Shown piece by piece: positions 34,889-44,175 of a stretch of DNA of 64,000 bases. Made by a program: the position numbers and the translations under genes. Source of the DNA: Nocardia sp. NBC_01730. Lineage in GTDB: Bacteria; Actinomycetota; Actinomycetes; Mycobacteriales; Mycobacteriaceae. The stretch lies in NCBI RefSeq assembly GCF_035920445.1, contig NZ_CP109162.1, forward strand, positions 6,200,001 through 6,264,000. Direction: 5' to 3'. Position 1 is the stretch's first letter, and every line of letters begins with the position of its first letter. The notes below the pieces were generated by a model. It worked only from the letters and a program-made list of their open reading frames with translations. It searched no databases and was not told the origin of the DNA.

Positions 34889-35626
34889 TCAGGCCTTGAC
34901 GACCTGGGTGCCGCCGGCGAACTTATCGTGCCAGCCCTGCTTGTTCGGGTCCTGCGAGATGGTGACCATGATGTAGATCGCCAGGCCCAGCGCGACGAGG
35001 CCGCCGACGCACGGGATGATGTTCGCCGCGAGGAAGAGGTTCCGCTTCAGCGAGGTGACCGGGTCGATCTTGGCGGCGCCGCCGGGGGCGAGCACCTTCA
35101 GGCCGAGGATCTTCTTGCCCAGCGTGGTGCCCTGCGAGGTCTCCATGCCGACGAAGTAGCCGAGCTCGACAAGGGTCCAGACCAGGCCGAGACCAATGGT
35201 CAGGCCGAGCGAGTTGTTGACCAGGATGTACAGGATGAAGTAGGGGATCATCAGGATCAGCCCGTCGATGACGCGGGCGCCGATGCGGGTGCCGAGGTCA
35301 CCAGGCTGGCCGTTGTAGCCGAAGTTGCCCGGCTGCTGCGGGTACGGCTGCTGACCGTAGGCATCCTGCCCGTACTGCGGCTGCTGCCCGTACTGCGGCT
35401 GCTGCCCGTACTGGGGCTGCTGCCCGTACTGCGGCTGCTGGCCGTACTGCTGCTGCGGCTGCTGGCCGTATTGTGGCTGCTGCCCATGCTGGGGCTGCTG
35501 GCCATGCTGGGGCTGCTGCCCGTACTGGGGCTGCTGCCCGTACTGGTCGCCGCCCTGCGGGTACGGCTGCCCGTACGGCTGCCCGCCCTGCGGATACTGG
35601 TTGGGGTCGTACCCACCGCTTGTCAT
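34889..35626 (-). CDS. RDD-family membrane protein with QPQYGQ repeats
   Basis: A 245-residue protein from ATG 35626. Residues 1-105 consist of about nine near-perfect hexapeptides (QQPQYG, two with His for Tyr). The RDD domain follows: LGTRIGARVIDGLILMIPYF, VELGYFVGMETSQGTTLGKKILGLKV, and a C-terminal TM with SQDPNKQGWHDKFAGGTQVV. RDD proteins are poorly characterised; some act as cation/proton antiporters. The repeated tail may scaffold or phase-separate at the membrane, which is inference. Confidence 0.85.
   Translation of the reverse strand: MTSGGYDPNQYPQGGQPYGQPYPQGGDQYGQQPQYGQQPQHGQQPQHGQQPQYGQQPQQQYGQQPQYGQQPQYGQQPQYGQQPQYGQDAYGQQPYPQQPGNFGYNGQPGDLGTRIGARVIDGLILMIPYFILYILVNNSLGLTIGLGLVWTLVELGYFVGMETSQGTTLGKKILGLKVLAPGGAAKIDPVTSLKRNLFLAANIIPCVGGLVALGLAIYIMVTISQDPNKQGWHDKFAGGTQVVKA
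35350..35545 (-). repeat. 18-bp coding repeats (QQPQYG) in the RDD gene
   Basis: The unit reads CTGCTGCCCGTACTGCGG on the plus strand, with single-base variants, repeated in phase about nine times with one irregular unit (QQPQQQYG). The in-frame 18-bp period means copy-number changes would keep the reading frame. Confidence 0.85.
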
Positions 35627-35673
35627 AATTGTTTGTCCTCGTCGAGTGATCGGTAGTTCGGACGTTGCGTACG

Positions 35674-36591
35674 TTACGGACATCGACTGCGTTGCAACAA
35701 CCCACTCACGTCGAGTATCCACGGTTCCCAGGGCAGAAGCCCGGGGTCGAAATGTGCGAGTAACTCAGATGACGATGTCGCGGTGCAGCCGAGTGAGGCG
35801 GCGAGGGCCGCCACGACCTGTTCGGGCGTGTTGCCGAGCGCCCGTTGGTCGGCCAGGGGCACCGCGGCGTCTCGCTTCGCCAGCCGCTTCCCGTCCGGGT
35901 CGAGCACCAGCGGGACATGGGCGTAGCGGGGCACCGGAAGATCGAGCAGCGTCGCGAGATAGGCCTGCCGTGGTGTCGACGGCAGCAAATCGTTGCCGCG
36001 CACCACCTGGTCGATGCCCTGCGCCGCGTCGTCCACGACGACCGCGAGGTTGTAGGCCGGGACACCGTCGCCGCGGCGCAGCACCAGATCGTCGACCGGG
36101 CCGCGGTAACGTCCGTGCAGTTCGTCGACCACCTCGAACTCGGTCGCCTTCGCGCGTAAGCGCAGAGCGGCCGGGCGGCCGTCGGTATACAACCTTTCTC
36201 GCGCCCGTGCGGTCAGTGTGCGGCAGGTGCCGGGATAGGCGCCCATCGGCCCGTGCGGCGCCGTCGCGGCCTGCTGGATTTCCCTTCGGGTGCAATAGCA
36301 TTCGTAGGTCAGTCCGGCGGCGGTGAGGCGTTCGATCGCGGCCTCGTAGTGTGGCAGCCGCTCGGACTGCCGCACCACCGGCCCGTCCCAGTCCACCCCT
36401 ATTGCGGCGAGGTCGTCCAGCTGCCGCTGCTCCGCGCCGGGGCGCACCCGGTCCAGATCCTCGATCCTGAGGAGGAAGCGCCGACCCGTGGAGCGGGCGA
36501 ACGCCCAGGCGAGCAGGGCGGTGCGGAGGTTGCCCAGGTGCAGGTCCCCGGACGGGCTCGGCGCATACCGGCCCGCGCCGACCTCAGGCAC
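35674..36591 (-). CDS. gluQ: Glutamyl-queuosine tRNA(Asp) synthetase
   Basis: A 305-residue paralogue of the GluRS catalytic domain without an anticodon-binding domain. It has YAPSPSGDLHLGNLRTALLAW (HIGH motif as HLGN), RIEDLDRVRPG, the zinc-binding CYCTRREI followed by YPGTCR, and a KMSKS-like KRLAKRD. It attaches glutamate to queuosine at position 34 of tRNA-Asp. Its existence implies that tRNA-Asp here carries queuosine, in line with tgt and the transporter nearby. It lies 47 bp upstream of the RDD gene, same strand. Confidence 0.93.
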   Translation of the reverse strand: MPEVGAGRYAPSPSGDLHLGNLRTALLAWAFARSTGRRFLLRIEDLDRVRPGAEQRQLDDLAAIGVDWDGPVVRQSERLPHYEAAIERLTAAGLTYECYCTRREIQQAATAPHGPMGAYPGTCRTLTARARERLYTDGRPAALRLRAKATEFEVVDELHGRYRGPVDDLVLRRGDGVPAYNLAVVVDDAAQGIDQVVRGNDLLPSTPRQAYLATLLDLPVPRYAHVPLVLDPDGKRLAKRDAAVPLADQRALGNTPEQVVAALAASLGCTATSSSELLAHFDPGLLPWEPWILDVSGLLQRSRCP

Positions 36592-36646
36592 GGGGCCGAC
36601 TGGAGAACGATGAGGTGCGCACGGTGGCCATGGTAGGGGTGTGCGA

Positions 36647-37138
36647 TCAGCCGCGGAGACGGGGCTTGAGGTTGTCGGCGGCCGGTTCGACGCCCGCGTC
36701 GAGCGTGGCGAGCAGCGATTCGGCGTGAGCGATCAGTCCGACACGGTCGATCCCGTAGGGCACTCTGTCGTCTTCCGGCCGATAGGCGGCCAGCCGGGTC
36801 ACAGCCCGGTCCAGCAGTGTACGCGCCCCTTTGGGATTTCCACGCTGTATGTGGGTAAGGCCGACAGCGAACTGAGCAAGCGCCTGCCACAGCATCCGCT
36901 CAGCGAACGGCCCGTTCTTCCATGCTGCCTCTAATACCTCATGTGCATTGAATGCTAAACCGTCGTCCAGCAGTTGCTGGGCGAAGGTCAGGGTTTGCTG
37001 TGGCGGCAGATTCAGATCGTCCGGAATTCGGGCAACTCCGGCACTTCCCGGCGGCAGCGGACGCCCGAGGCGGTCGCGCGGACGGGTGCTACGGGCACGA
37101 CCTGCATCGTCACGATCGCGTTCCACCATAGGTTCCAT
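36647..37138 (-). CDS. DUF309 protein
   Basis: A 163-residue protein from ATG 37138 (ATG 37129 also possible). The N-terminal 40 residues are basic and disordered. The DUF309 helical core follows: LTFAQQLLDDGLAFNAHEVLEAAW, ERMLWQALAQFAVGLTHIQRGNPKGARTLLDRA. HE in NAHEVLE and the HIQRGN segment are conserved. Function unknown. It lies 55 bp upstream of gluQ. Confidence 0.85.
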   Translation of the reverse strand: MEPMVERDRDDAGRARSTRPRDRLGRPLPPGSAGVARIPDDLNLPPQQTLTFAQQLLDDGLAFNAHEVLEAAWKNGPFAERMLWQALAQFAVGLTHIQRGNPKGARTLLDRAVTRLAAYRPEDDRVPYGIDRVGLIAHAESLLATLDAGVEPAADNLKPRLRG

Positions 37139-37552
37139 GATGCACGGCCGCGGCGGCACCGTCGAAGGGGCACTGCCCGCCGGGCGAATTGTCCGAGTGA
37201 TAACGGAGCAATTACATCCGTTAAAAAGATTGTGGAACGCCGGTGTTCGGAATGGATGCCACCGGCTGGCAATGCTCCCGCAACTCTCGTCCTTCGCAAA
37301 CGTGCGTGGTTGCGATGATTGAATAGATAAGAGGCGGGCAAACTTTCGATGGACCTGCTAGTGTTTACCGCACGGGGACAACCCCGCGCGAGGTGAATTC
37401 CTCTCGAACCCGATGTGCGATATGGACGCACCGGGAAAGTGTGCTCTCCCGAAGGGTGCGCTACGGCATTCGGCGTCTCCGCCGAGTGCCGATGGTAGTT
37501 AGAACGATGTCAGGAGAAATCTCGTTCTCGACGCAGCAAAGGAGCTAGTGCC
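37139..37552. other. 414-bp intergenic region with several dyads before DUF397
   Basis: No convincing ORF. Features: CGGGG-acaa-CCCCG at about 37373-37386; GGCATTCGGCG/CGCCGAGTGCC at about 37463-37488; GAACGA...TCGTTC at about 37500-37526. A TAGTGT-like -10 lies at 37359-37364. A structured leader for DUF397 is possible but not demonstrated. Confidence 0.4.
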
Positions 37553-37762
37553 GTGAAGGTTGATGTGGCGGGCGCTGTGTGGCGCAAGAGCACATACAGC
37601 GGTCCGGATGGGAACTGCGTGGAAGTCGCCTTTCTCATCGACGGCAATGTAGCGGTCCGTGATACCAAGGACAGTGGACGTGGCCCGGTCCTGGCCTTCG
37701 CGCCGGGCGAGTGGGATGCATTCCTAGCGGGGGTCTCGACGGGAGAGTTCCGGCGCAGCTGA
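37553..37762 (+). CDS. DUF397 protein, orphan
   Basis: A 69-residue protein from GTG 37553 with AAGGAG upstream. It shows the family outline WRKSTYSGPDGNCVEVAFL, VAVRDTKDSGRGPVLAF, and WDAFLAGVSTGEF. In Streptomyces, DUF397 proteins are partners of XRE-type (Scr1-like) regulators encoded next to them. No such regulator is adjacent here. Confidence 0.9.
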   Translation: MKVDVAGAVWRKSTYSGPDGNCVEVAFLIDGNVAVRDTKDSGRGPVLAFAPGEWDAFLAGVSTGEFRRS

Positions 37763-37794
37763 ACTGGTTCGGAAACGCCTGAATAAGGCAAGCG

Positions 37795-37822
37795 GGCCCC
37801 GGGGCGGGATGGACTCGGGGCC
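37795..37822. terminator. Terminator hairpin between DUF397 and qcrB
   Basis: A 7-bp stem GGCCCCG/CGGGGCC with a 14-nt loop lies 33 bp after the DUF397 stop, between convergent genes. Confidence 0.6.
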
Positions 37823-37867
37823 TTCGCGGTATTCAGGGCGCGTGCGATGCGATGCGATGCCGAATCA

Positions 37868-39508
37868 TCAACCGGCGGAGCCGTTGCCGCGGCCGTTCGT
37901 CCGCTCCTGATATCTGCGCAGCACAGCAAGCTGCTTGCGTTCTTCTTCGTGCTCCAGCGACCGGTTCCGCTCCGACTCCTGCCGCGGGTCCGCGCGCAGG
38001 AAGCTGCCGGTGCCCGGCTTGCCCGCGGAACCCAACTTGCTCATCTTCTTCGGCACCGGGGCGCCTTGATACTCCAGCGGAATCGGATGGCCGTGCTCGT
38101 CGACCGGGCCCAGCGGTTGGTGCACCTCGATGTACTCGCCGTGCGGAAGACGCTTGACCACACCGGTTTCCACGCCATGCTCGAGCACCGCACGATCACT
38201 GCGCTGCAGACCCAGACAGATCCGGTAGGCGAGGAAGTACGCGATCGGCGGTGCGAGCAGAAGCCCGATCCGGCCGACCCACGTGGTCGCGTTCAGTGAG
38301 ATGTCGAACTTGTAGGCGATGATGTCGTTGACGCACGACAGGGTCAGTACCACGTAGAACGCGATGGACATAGCGCCGATCGCGGTGCGCACCGGCACGT
38401 CGCGGGGACGCTGCAGCAGGTTGTGGTGCGCGCTGGTGTCGCCGGTGAGCCGCTTCTCGATCCACGGGTACGCGATCAACACGGTGAACACCAAACCCAT
38501 GATCAACGCGACCCAGAACGCTGCGGGCACCGTGTAGCGACCCAGATACAGCTCCCATGGCGGCATCAGACGCGCCATACCGTCGGTCCACATCATGTAG
38601 AAGTCCGGCTGCGACCCCGCCGACACCTGCGACGGGTTGTACGGGCCCAGGTTCCAGATCGGGTTGATCTGGAACACCCCGCCCATGATGCCGACGATTC
38701 CGAGGGTGAAGGCGAAGAACGCACCCTGATCGGCGGCGAACACCGGCACGATACGGGCGCCGACCACATTGTTCTCGGTACGGCCTGGTCCGGGGAACTG
38801 GGTGTGCTTCTGGTACCACACCAGCGCCACATGCGCGGCGATCAACGCCAGGATGATGCCGGGGAACAGCAGCACATGCGCGACATAGAGACGGGGGATG
38901 ATGATCTCGCCGGGGAAGTCACCGCCGAAGATCAGCCAGTGCATCCAGGTACCGATGATCGGGATGCTCATCGTGATACCCGAGAACGCGGCGCGTAGAC
39001 CGGTGCCGGACAACAGATCATCCGGCAGCGAGTAGCCGAAGAACCCCTCGAACATCGCCAAGATCAACAGCAGCGACCCGAGCACCCAGTTCGCCTCCCG
39101 CGGCTTGCGGAACGCGCCGGTGAAGAAGATACGGAACAGATGCACGATGATCGACACCGCGAACAACAACGCCGCCCAATGGTGCACCTGGCGGACGAAC
39201 AAACCACCACGCACCTCGAAGGTGATGTCCAGCGCGGTCTCGTACGCCCGCGACATGGTCACACCGCGCAACGGCTGGTATGTCCCGTTGTAGACCACCT
39301 CGGTCATCGAGGGATCGAAGAACAAGGTCAGATACACACCCGACAGCAACAAGATGATGAAGCTGTAGAGCGCGATCTCACCGAGCAGGAACGACCAATG
39401 AGTCGGGAAGACCTTGTTGATCGACCGCTTCAGAAATGCGGCGGCACGATAGCGTTCGTCCGCCTCGTCGGCTTGCGCGCCTATTTTGCGAACCAGTTGT
39501 GTAGCCAT
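37868..39508 (-). CDS. qcrB: Cytochrome b subunit of the bc1 complex (QcrB), isolated copy
   Basis: A 546-residue actinobacterial cytochrome b from ATG 39508. Four heme-ligand His residues are recognisable in [30 protein letters not shown] and IAAHVALVW. The Qo-site segment is [14 protein letters not shown]-terminal cytoplasmic extension of about 120 residues ([20 protein letters not shown] onward) is typical of actinobacteria. QcrB transfers electrons from menaquinol in the bcc:aa3 supercomplex. The usual partners ctaE-qcrC-qcrA are absent. It therefore looks like a second or relocated copy. Confidence 0.92.
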   Translation of the reverse strand: MATQLVRKIGAQADEADERYRAAAFLKRSINKVFPTHWSFLLGEIALYSFIILLLSGVYLTLFFDPSMTEVVYNGTYQPLRGVTMSRAYETALDITFEVRGGLFVRQVHHWAALLFAVSIIVHLFRIFFTGAFRKPREANWVLGSLLLILAMFEGFFGYSLPDDLLSGTGLRAAFSGITMSIPIIGTWMHWLIFGGDFPGEIIIPRLYVAHVLLFPGIILALIAAHVALVWYQKHTQFPGPGRTENNVVGARIVPVFAADQGAFFAFTLGIVGIMGGVFQINPIWNLGPYNPSQVSAGSQPDFYMMWTDGMARLMPPWELYLGRYTVPAAFWVALIMGLVFTVLIAYPWIEKRLTGDTSAHHNLLQRPRDVPVRTAIGAMSIAFYVVLTLSCVNDIIAYKFDISLNATTWVGRIGLLLAPPIAYFLAYRICLGLQRSDRAVLEHGVETGVVKRLPHGEYIEVHQPLGPVDEHGHPIPLEYQGAPVPKKMSKLGSAGKPGTGSFLRADPRQESERNRSLEHEEERKQLAVLRRYQERTNGRGNGSAG

Positions 39509-39678
39509 GGCCGACACCCCGCCCTGGTTGAGAGTGGTATCTGTTCCTACTACGGACGGTAGCAGACGGGATCCGCGGAATCGAGAGGGGTTTCGGTCTC
39601 AATTGTGGAACAAGATCATTTATATTTTTTTCTACGTCGTCGAATGCCGCCGCAATCAGGGTCGATATCGTTCCATCC

Positions 39679-41292
39679 GTGAGCGCGATGGCACCGCAGG
39701 ACGCGACGATGTACTGGCTGTCGAAGCGCACGCGCAACGACTTGTTTCTCTTGTATTGCTTCCACGACGAGGGGTGCCCGACCGAGGAACTGCGCGCCTC
39801 GGTCGCCGAACGCAGTGCGCGGATCGATGATCTGCGGGTTCGACTGCGCGAACTGCCCGCGGACATCGATTACCCATCGTGGATGCCCTGCGAATTCGCT
39901 GCCGAGCAATTCGTGGAGCATCGGCTGGTGGAGCCGAATTGGGTGCATCTGGTGGACGCTCTCGGGGAGGTGCTCGGCACCGGCGTGGATGCCGCCGTAC
40001 GTCCATGGCGGGTGCACGTGTTCCGCGGGGTCGTCGACGCGCCAGGCCCGGAGGATGGACCCGCGCTGGTGGCAGTGTTGCAGATGTCGCATGCTCTGGC
40101 GGACGGGCGGCGGGCGGCGGCTATCGCGCGGGCGTTGTTCATCGAGTCCGACGTGCGGAAGGGGGATGCTCCGCCTCTGAGTTATCGCCGAACGGGTCTG
40201 GTGGCGCCGAGCAGTCGCGGTGCCGGCGGTACGGGAGTGGTGGATGGGCAGGCCGATGCGGGGGTGAGCGGTGTCTGCCGCAGTGTGATTCCGGGTGGCG
40301 AGACACAGGCGTTGTCCACCCTGTTCGCTCGGGTGCGCGAGGTCGGCTGGGCGGTGGTCACCGGTGGGCTGTCGATCGGTTCTGCGGTGGTGGCCCGCGG
40401 GCAGATGATCGTGGGCGGGCGGATATCCACTGGGACACTGGTTGATTCGGCGCTGGGGCTGCTGTGCATTCCGGTTCGGTTGGCGTCGACCGCGGTGCGC
40501 GGTTACCAAGCCTTCCACGCGCAGCAGCAGTTGGCGTACCTGACCGATACTGGTCGACTACCGCCGCCTGGCGTCGGCTTTCTGCCGAGCCAGGTGAATC
40601 GAACTGTGGCAGAGGGCATCTCGCAACACCAAGTGCGTATGCTCGTGTGCGCTGCCGAGCGTCTTCGGGCACCTGGTGACACGGTGACCGTTGTGGTCCT
40701 GACCGCGGTGTCACTGGCGCTCGCGCGGTATCTGGCGGACCGGGGCGAACATGTGGAACGTCTCGGCGCGCAGGTTCCGATGGCGCTGCCCGAGCCGTCG
40801 GCCGGAAGCGACGACGACCCGCGCAACAACTACCGCAGCCTCGGCGTCGACCTGTTCGCCGACGAACCGGACCTGCGCCTGCGCGCCGACAAGATCGGCA
40901 CGGCGCTCGCCGATCGCCGTCTCCGGGCACGCCACCCGCTGCTGTCCGCCCAGGACCGGGTCACCGCGACCCTCCCTGCCCCGCTGCTACGCCGCGACGT
41001 CGACCGCTATCCCCTCGACACTGTCCCCGACTCGATCGCGGGCCACACGATTGTCTCCAGCGTCGATCGCGGGCCCGCCGACCTCACCTTCGGCGGCGGC
41101 CGGGTCCGCTTCACCGCCGGTTTTCCCGCCGTCGGCTCGGTCATGCACCTCACCCACGGCGTACACGGCCTCGGCGACACCATCACCCTCTCGCTGCACG
41201 CCGATCCCGCGGTCCTACCCGACCTCGACACCTACGCGTCCCTACTCCGCTCCGCGCTGGACGAGGTCATCGCTGCCCTCCGAACCTGCTGA
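39679..41292 (+). CDS. Wax ester synthase/diacylglycerol acyltransferase (WS/DGAT)-family protein
   Basis: A 537-residue protein from GTG 39679 (ATG 39688 also possible). It has PQDATMYWLSKRTRNDLF at the N-terminus, the active-site block QMSHALADGRRA near residue 137, and the C-terminal PMALPEPSAGSDDDPRNNYR with VSSVDRGPADL. The canonical HHxxxDG reads SHALADG, so the second (catalytic) His is kept and the first is lost. A 100-residue Gly/Val-rich region around 165-285 is longer than usual. WS/DGATs make storage TAG or wax esters; activity here is uncertain. Confidence 0.75.
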   Translation: MSAMAPQDATMYWLSKRTRNDLFLLYCFHDEGCPTEELRASVAERSARIDDLRVRLRELPADIDYPSWMPCEFAAEQFVEHRLVEPNWVHLVDALGEVLGTGVDAAVRPWRVHVFRGVVDAPGPEDGPALVAVLQMSHALADGRRAAAIARALFIESDVRKGDAPPLSYRRTGLVAPSSRGAGGTGVVDGQADAGVSGVCRSVIPGGETQALSTLFARVREVGWAVVTGGLSIGSAVVARGQMIVGGRISTGTLVDSALGLLCIPVRLASTAVRGYQAFHAQQQLAYLTDTGRLPPPGVGFLPSQVNRTVAEGISQHQVRMLVCAAERLRAPGDTVTVVVLTAVSLALARYLADRGEHVERLGAQVPMALPEPSAGSDDDPRNNYRSLGVDLFADEPDLRLRADKIGTALADRRLRARHPLLSAQDRVTATLPAPLLRRDVDRYPLDTVPDSIAGHTIVSSVDRGPADLTFGGGRVRFTAGFPAVGSVMHLTHGVHGLGDTITLSLHADPAVLPDLDTYASLLRSALDEVIAALRTC

Positions 41293-41428
41293 ACCTGCCA
41301 TGCCACCGGGTACGTCCGGCACCCGCGGGCTCTCCACCTCGGAGGGCGCGCTTCACAAGGTGACAGGCTCTTCGCGCGGTTCAGAACCTGTGCGGAGCGT
41401 CCTGCGTCGGCGAAGCGGAACCGGTGGA

Positions 41429-42067
41429 TCAGGCTCGGTTGAGGGCCAGTTCGGGCGAAGCCGAGTGGAGGTCGGTGGAGATTTTGATCTCGAGCTCGAC
41501 ACGGGTCGCGTTGATGACCGAGCGTTCCTCCTCGACGGTGTTCTCGATCGCCCTCGACCACAGCGCTTGGATTTCGGAGATCTCCTCACCGGTCGCCTCG
41601 GCGTCCATTTCGATCCTGCGCCGCTGCAACGAAATGTTCAGCGCCGCGGTGAGCGTCCGTGTCAGATCCTCGCAGCGATTCGGGATCTTCCGATGCGCGA
41701 GGACACGCAGATTGCTGATGTATCCCCTTGCCCCAGCGATGGTCTGGAGCACGTCCGCGCCGATCTCGTCCAGCTCGTCGGCCTCCCAGCGGTCGCAGTA
41801 CAACAACTGCTGGCGGACATCGGCGGAGATCGCCAGCACGGAAGCCACTGCGGCCAGCACGGACTCACGCCGCCACTTATCGTGCTCGCGGCGTTCCGCG
41901 GCCGAGTTCGTCAACTCCACATTCCGCTGCGCCGCGTCGAGCGTGACCCTGTTGCGCTCGTCCGCGGCGGTCACCGCCGCGCGATTGGTGCGGTTGTTGA
42001 GAAGTACGCCGACCACCGCCGCGATGGCGACGACAAGGGAACCGAAGAGTGGAAGCCACTGAGTCAC
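41429..42067 (-). CDS. Single-span membrane protein with helical cytoplasmic domain, unknown
   Basis: A 212-residue protein from GTG 42067. One TM helix (WLPLFGSLVVAIAAVVGVLL) at the very N-terminus is followed by a long charged helical region (NRAAVTAADERNRVTLDAAQ and onward) likely to form a coiled coil. No catalytic motif is recognised. It diverges from CapA with 149 bp between starts and has no other obvious partner. The family is not identified. Confidence 0.6.
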   Translation of the reverse strand: MTQWLPLFGSLVVAIAAVVGVLLNNRTNRAAVTAADERNRVTLDAAQRNVELTNSAAERREHDKWRRESVLAAVASVLAISADVRQQLLYCDRWEADELDEIGADVLQTIAGARGYISNLRVLAHRKIPNRCEDLTRTLTAALNISLQRRRIEMDAEATGEEISEIQALWSRAIENTVEEERSVINATRVELEIKISTDLHSASPELALNRA

Positions 42068-42216
42068 CGGGAAATCATCGCATCGCGATCGTGGCTCGCA
42101 CAGCCGACGAAGTTCGAATGTTCTCGATTCCGCTCGAAGCTGCCCATGTCCTGCAGGCGGGGCCGGGTGCGCTACTAGTAGGTGCACTCTTTGTCCGGTA
42201 GATCGACAATGGTGGT

Positions 42217-43320
42217 ATGGCGACGGTCCTGCTCGGCGGTGACGTCATGCTGGGGCGCGGTGTGGACCAGATCCTGCCGCATCCCGGCGACCCGACGCTG
42301 CGCGAACGGTATGTCGACGATGCGCGGACGTATGTGGAGTTGGCCGAACGTGTGCACGGCGCATTTACCCGTCCGGTGGATTTCCGCCGACCATGGGGTG
42401 ATGTGCTGCCGATTCTCGCGCAGGTCCACCCCGAGGTGCGGTTGATCAACCTGGAAACCGCTATCACCGCTGACGGTGCGTTCGCCCCCGCCAAGGGCAT
42501 CCACTACCGGATGAACCCCGGCAATCTGCCGGTGCTGACCGTGATCGCACCGGTCGTTTGCGCGCTGGCCAACAATCACGTCCTCGATTTCGGTATCCAC
42601 GGGCTGGTGGACACCCTCGAAGCGCTCGATACCGGGGGCGTCCGCCGCGCCGGAGCGGGCGCGGATCTCGACGACGCCCAGGCACCGGCGATATCGGAAC
42701 TCGACGACGGACGCAGGGTGGTGATCGTCTCGGTGGCCGCGGGCTCGAGCGGGGTCCCGGAATTCTGGGCAGCGCGTCGCGATCGGCCCGGGCTGTGGCG
42801 GGTCGGAGATTCACCGAGCGTTGATGTCGCCGACCAGGTGGCAGCACAAGTGCTGGCCCATAAGCGCGACGATGATATCGCGATCGTGTCCGTACATTGG
42901 GGACCCAACTGGGGTTACGGGGTGGCACGAAGCGAAACACAGTTCGCTCATCGGTTGGTCGATGCCGGCGTCGACCTGGTGCACGGCCATTCCGCGCATC
43001 ATCCGCGGCCGATCGAGATCTACCGGGGCAAACCGATTCTGTACGGGTGTGGCGACGTCATCGACGACTACGAGGGCATCCACGGTCACGAGCGGTACCG
43101 CACCGATCTTCATCTGCTGTATCTCGTGTCCATCGATCCGGGTGCGGTGGAGGTGCGAATGATTCCGCTGCGGGTGCGGCGCATGCGCCTCGAATCGGCG
43201 GCGCGCAGCGAATCCAGATGGCTGTGCGAAACGATCGAACAGATCAGCCGCGGCTTCGGTACCAGAGTCGCATCACGGCCCGACGACCTGCCAGTAGTGT
43301 TCAACGCCACACAACGCTGA
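42217..43320 (+). CDS. CapA-family (PGA_cap) metallophosphatase-like protein
   Basis: A 367-residue protein of the PF09587 family. The metallo-hydrolase motifs appear in order: LLGGDVMLGRGV, NLETAIT, LANNHVLDFGIHGL, VSVHWGPNWGYG and HGHSAHHPRPIEIYRGKPILYGCGD. CapA relatives function in poly-gamma-glutamate capsule assembly; many actinobacterial members act alone with unknown substrate. No signal peptide, and no capB/capC nearby. Its last 20 bp overlap the convergent hydrolase. Confidence 0.88.
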   Translation: MATVLLGGDVMLGRGVDQILPHPGDPTLRERYVDDARTYVELAERVHGAFTRPVDFRRPWGDVLPILAQVHPEVRLINLETAITADGAFAPAKGIHYRMNPGNLPVLTVIAPVVCALANNHVLDFGIHGLVDTLEALDTGGVRRAGAGADLDDAQAPAISELDDGRRVVIVSVAAGSSGVPEFWAARRDRPGLWRVGDSPSVDVADQVAAQVLAHKRDDDIAIVSVHWGPNWGYGVARSETQFAHRLVDAGVDLVHGHSAHHPRPIEIYRGKPILYGCGDVIDDYEGIHGHERYRTDLHLLYLVSIDPGAVEVRMIPLRVRRMRLESAARSESRWLCETIEQISRGFGTRVASRPDDLPVVFNATQR

Positions 43321-43972
43321 GATGGCGGCGGAACCAGTCGCTGGCCAGATCCGCCACCTGCTCGAGTGCGCCGGGCTCCTCGAACAGGTGCGTCGCACCG
43401 GGGACGACATCGATCTCGCTCGGACACGGCATCCGCAGCCTGGCCTCCCGATTGAGCTCGAGCACCTGTTGATCGTTACCGCCGACGATGAGTAGCGTCG
43501 GTGCGTGGACCAGCGCCAGCCGCGGACCGGCCAGGTCGGGGCGGCCGCCGCGAGAGACGACGGCCGCGATCTCGGTGCCGGGTTCGGTGGCCGCCCACAG
43601 CGCGGCACCGGCACCGGTGCTCGCCCCGAAATATCCGGTGGGAAGGCCGCTCAGACCCGATCGCGTGCGCAGCCAGCGGGTCACGTCGACGAGACGATGG
43701 GCGAGCAGCTCGATATCGAAAACGCGGGTACGGTCGCCCTCCTCGTCCGCGACCAGCAGGTCGACCAGCATCGTCGCGAGTCCCGCCCGATTCAGTACGT
43801 CGGCGACGAACCGATTCCTCGGACTGTGCCGGCCGCTTCCGCTCCCGTGCGCGAAGACGATCAGGGCGGTGGAGTTCTCCGGGACGGCCAGTAGCCCCGC
43901 CAGCCGGATGGACTCCGACGGCACGATGACCTCTTCTGTCCGCGTCATGGGATCGGGTGCGGAGGACGGCAT
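43301..43972 (-). CDS. Alpha/beta hydrolase (dienelactone hydrolase-like)
   Basis: A 223-residue hydrolase. It has IVFAHGSGSGRHSPRNRFVA (oxyanion region), nucleophile elbow YFGASTGAGAAL with Ser, LLIVGGNDQQVLELN near the acid residue, and PGATHLFEEPGALE with the catalytic His. In actinobacteria, similar genes sit beside phosphoribosyltransferase domains in stress loci; none is seen here. The substrate is unknown. The 3' end overlaps capA by 20 bp in convergent orientation. Confidence 0.85.
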   Translation of the reverse strand: MPSSAPDPMTRTEEVIVPSESIRLAGLLAVPENSTALIVFAHGSGSGRHSPRNRFVADVLNRAGLATMLVDLLVADEEGDRTRVFDIELLAHRLVDVTRWLRTRSGLSGLPTGYFGASTGAGAALWAATEPGTEIAAVVSRGGRPDLAGPRLALVHAPTLLIVGGNDQQVLELNREARLRMPCPSEIDVVPGATHLFEEPGALEQVADLASDWFRRHLSVVWR

Positions 43973-44040
43973 CGAACACCTCCTGATATCCGGGATACCC
44001 GATCAGGCCGGTCATGTGCAAGAGGCGCGGGATCCTCAAT

Positions 44041-44175
44041 CTATGCGAGGTGTTCGGTCAGGAAGTCGATCTGGTCGGCGACGACCCGCTGCACGATCGG
44101 CGGGGGATAAACAGTGAAGTGATCGGCGTCGTAGTGCTGGACGATGGTGTGCGGCGCGTCGGTCGCGACCTTCTC
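44041..44175 (-). pseudogene. C-terminal stump of an alpha/beta hydrolase
   Basis: The minus-strand frame ends ...APHTIVQHYDADHFTVYPPP then IVQRVVADQIDFLTEHLA and a stop. This matches the C-terminus of dienelactone-type hydrolases, with the catalytic His in DADHF. Upstream of about 44175 the homology stops, and nucleophile and acid residues are missing. The remaining frame to 44247 is antisense to the TetR stump. Confidence 0.7.

Noticed and set aside
35350..35545. Regular repeats that could be mistaken for a CRISPR array
   Set aside because: The 18-bp period is in frame, codes for QQPQYG and has no unique spacers. No cas genes are present anywhere in the window.
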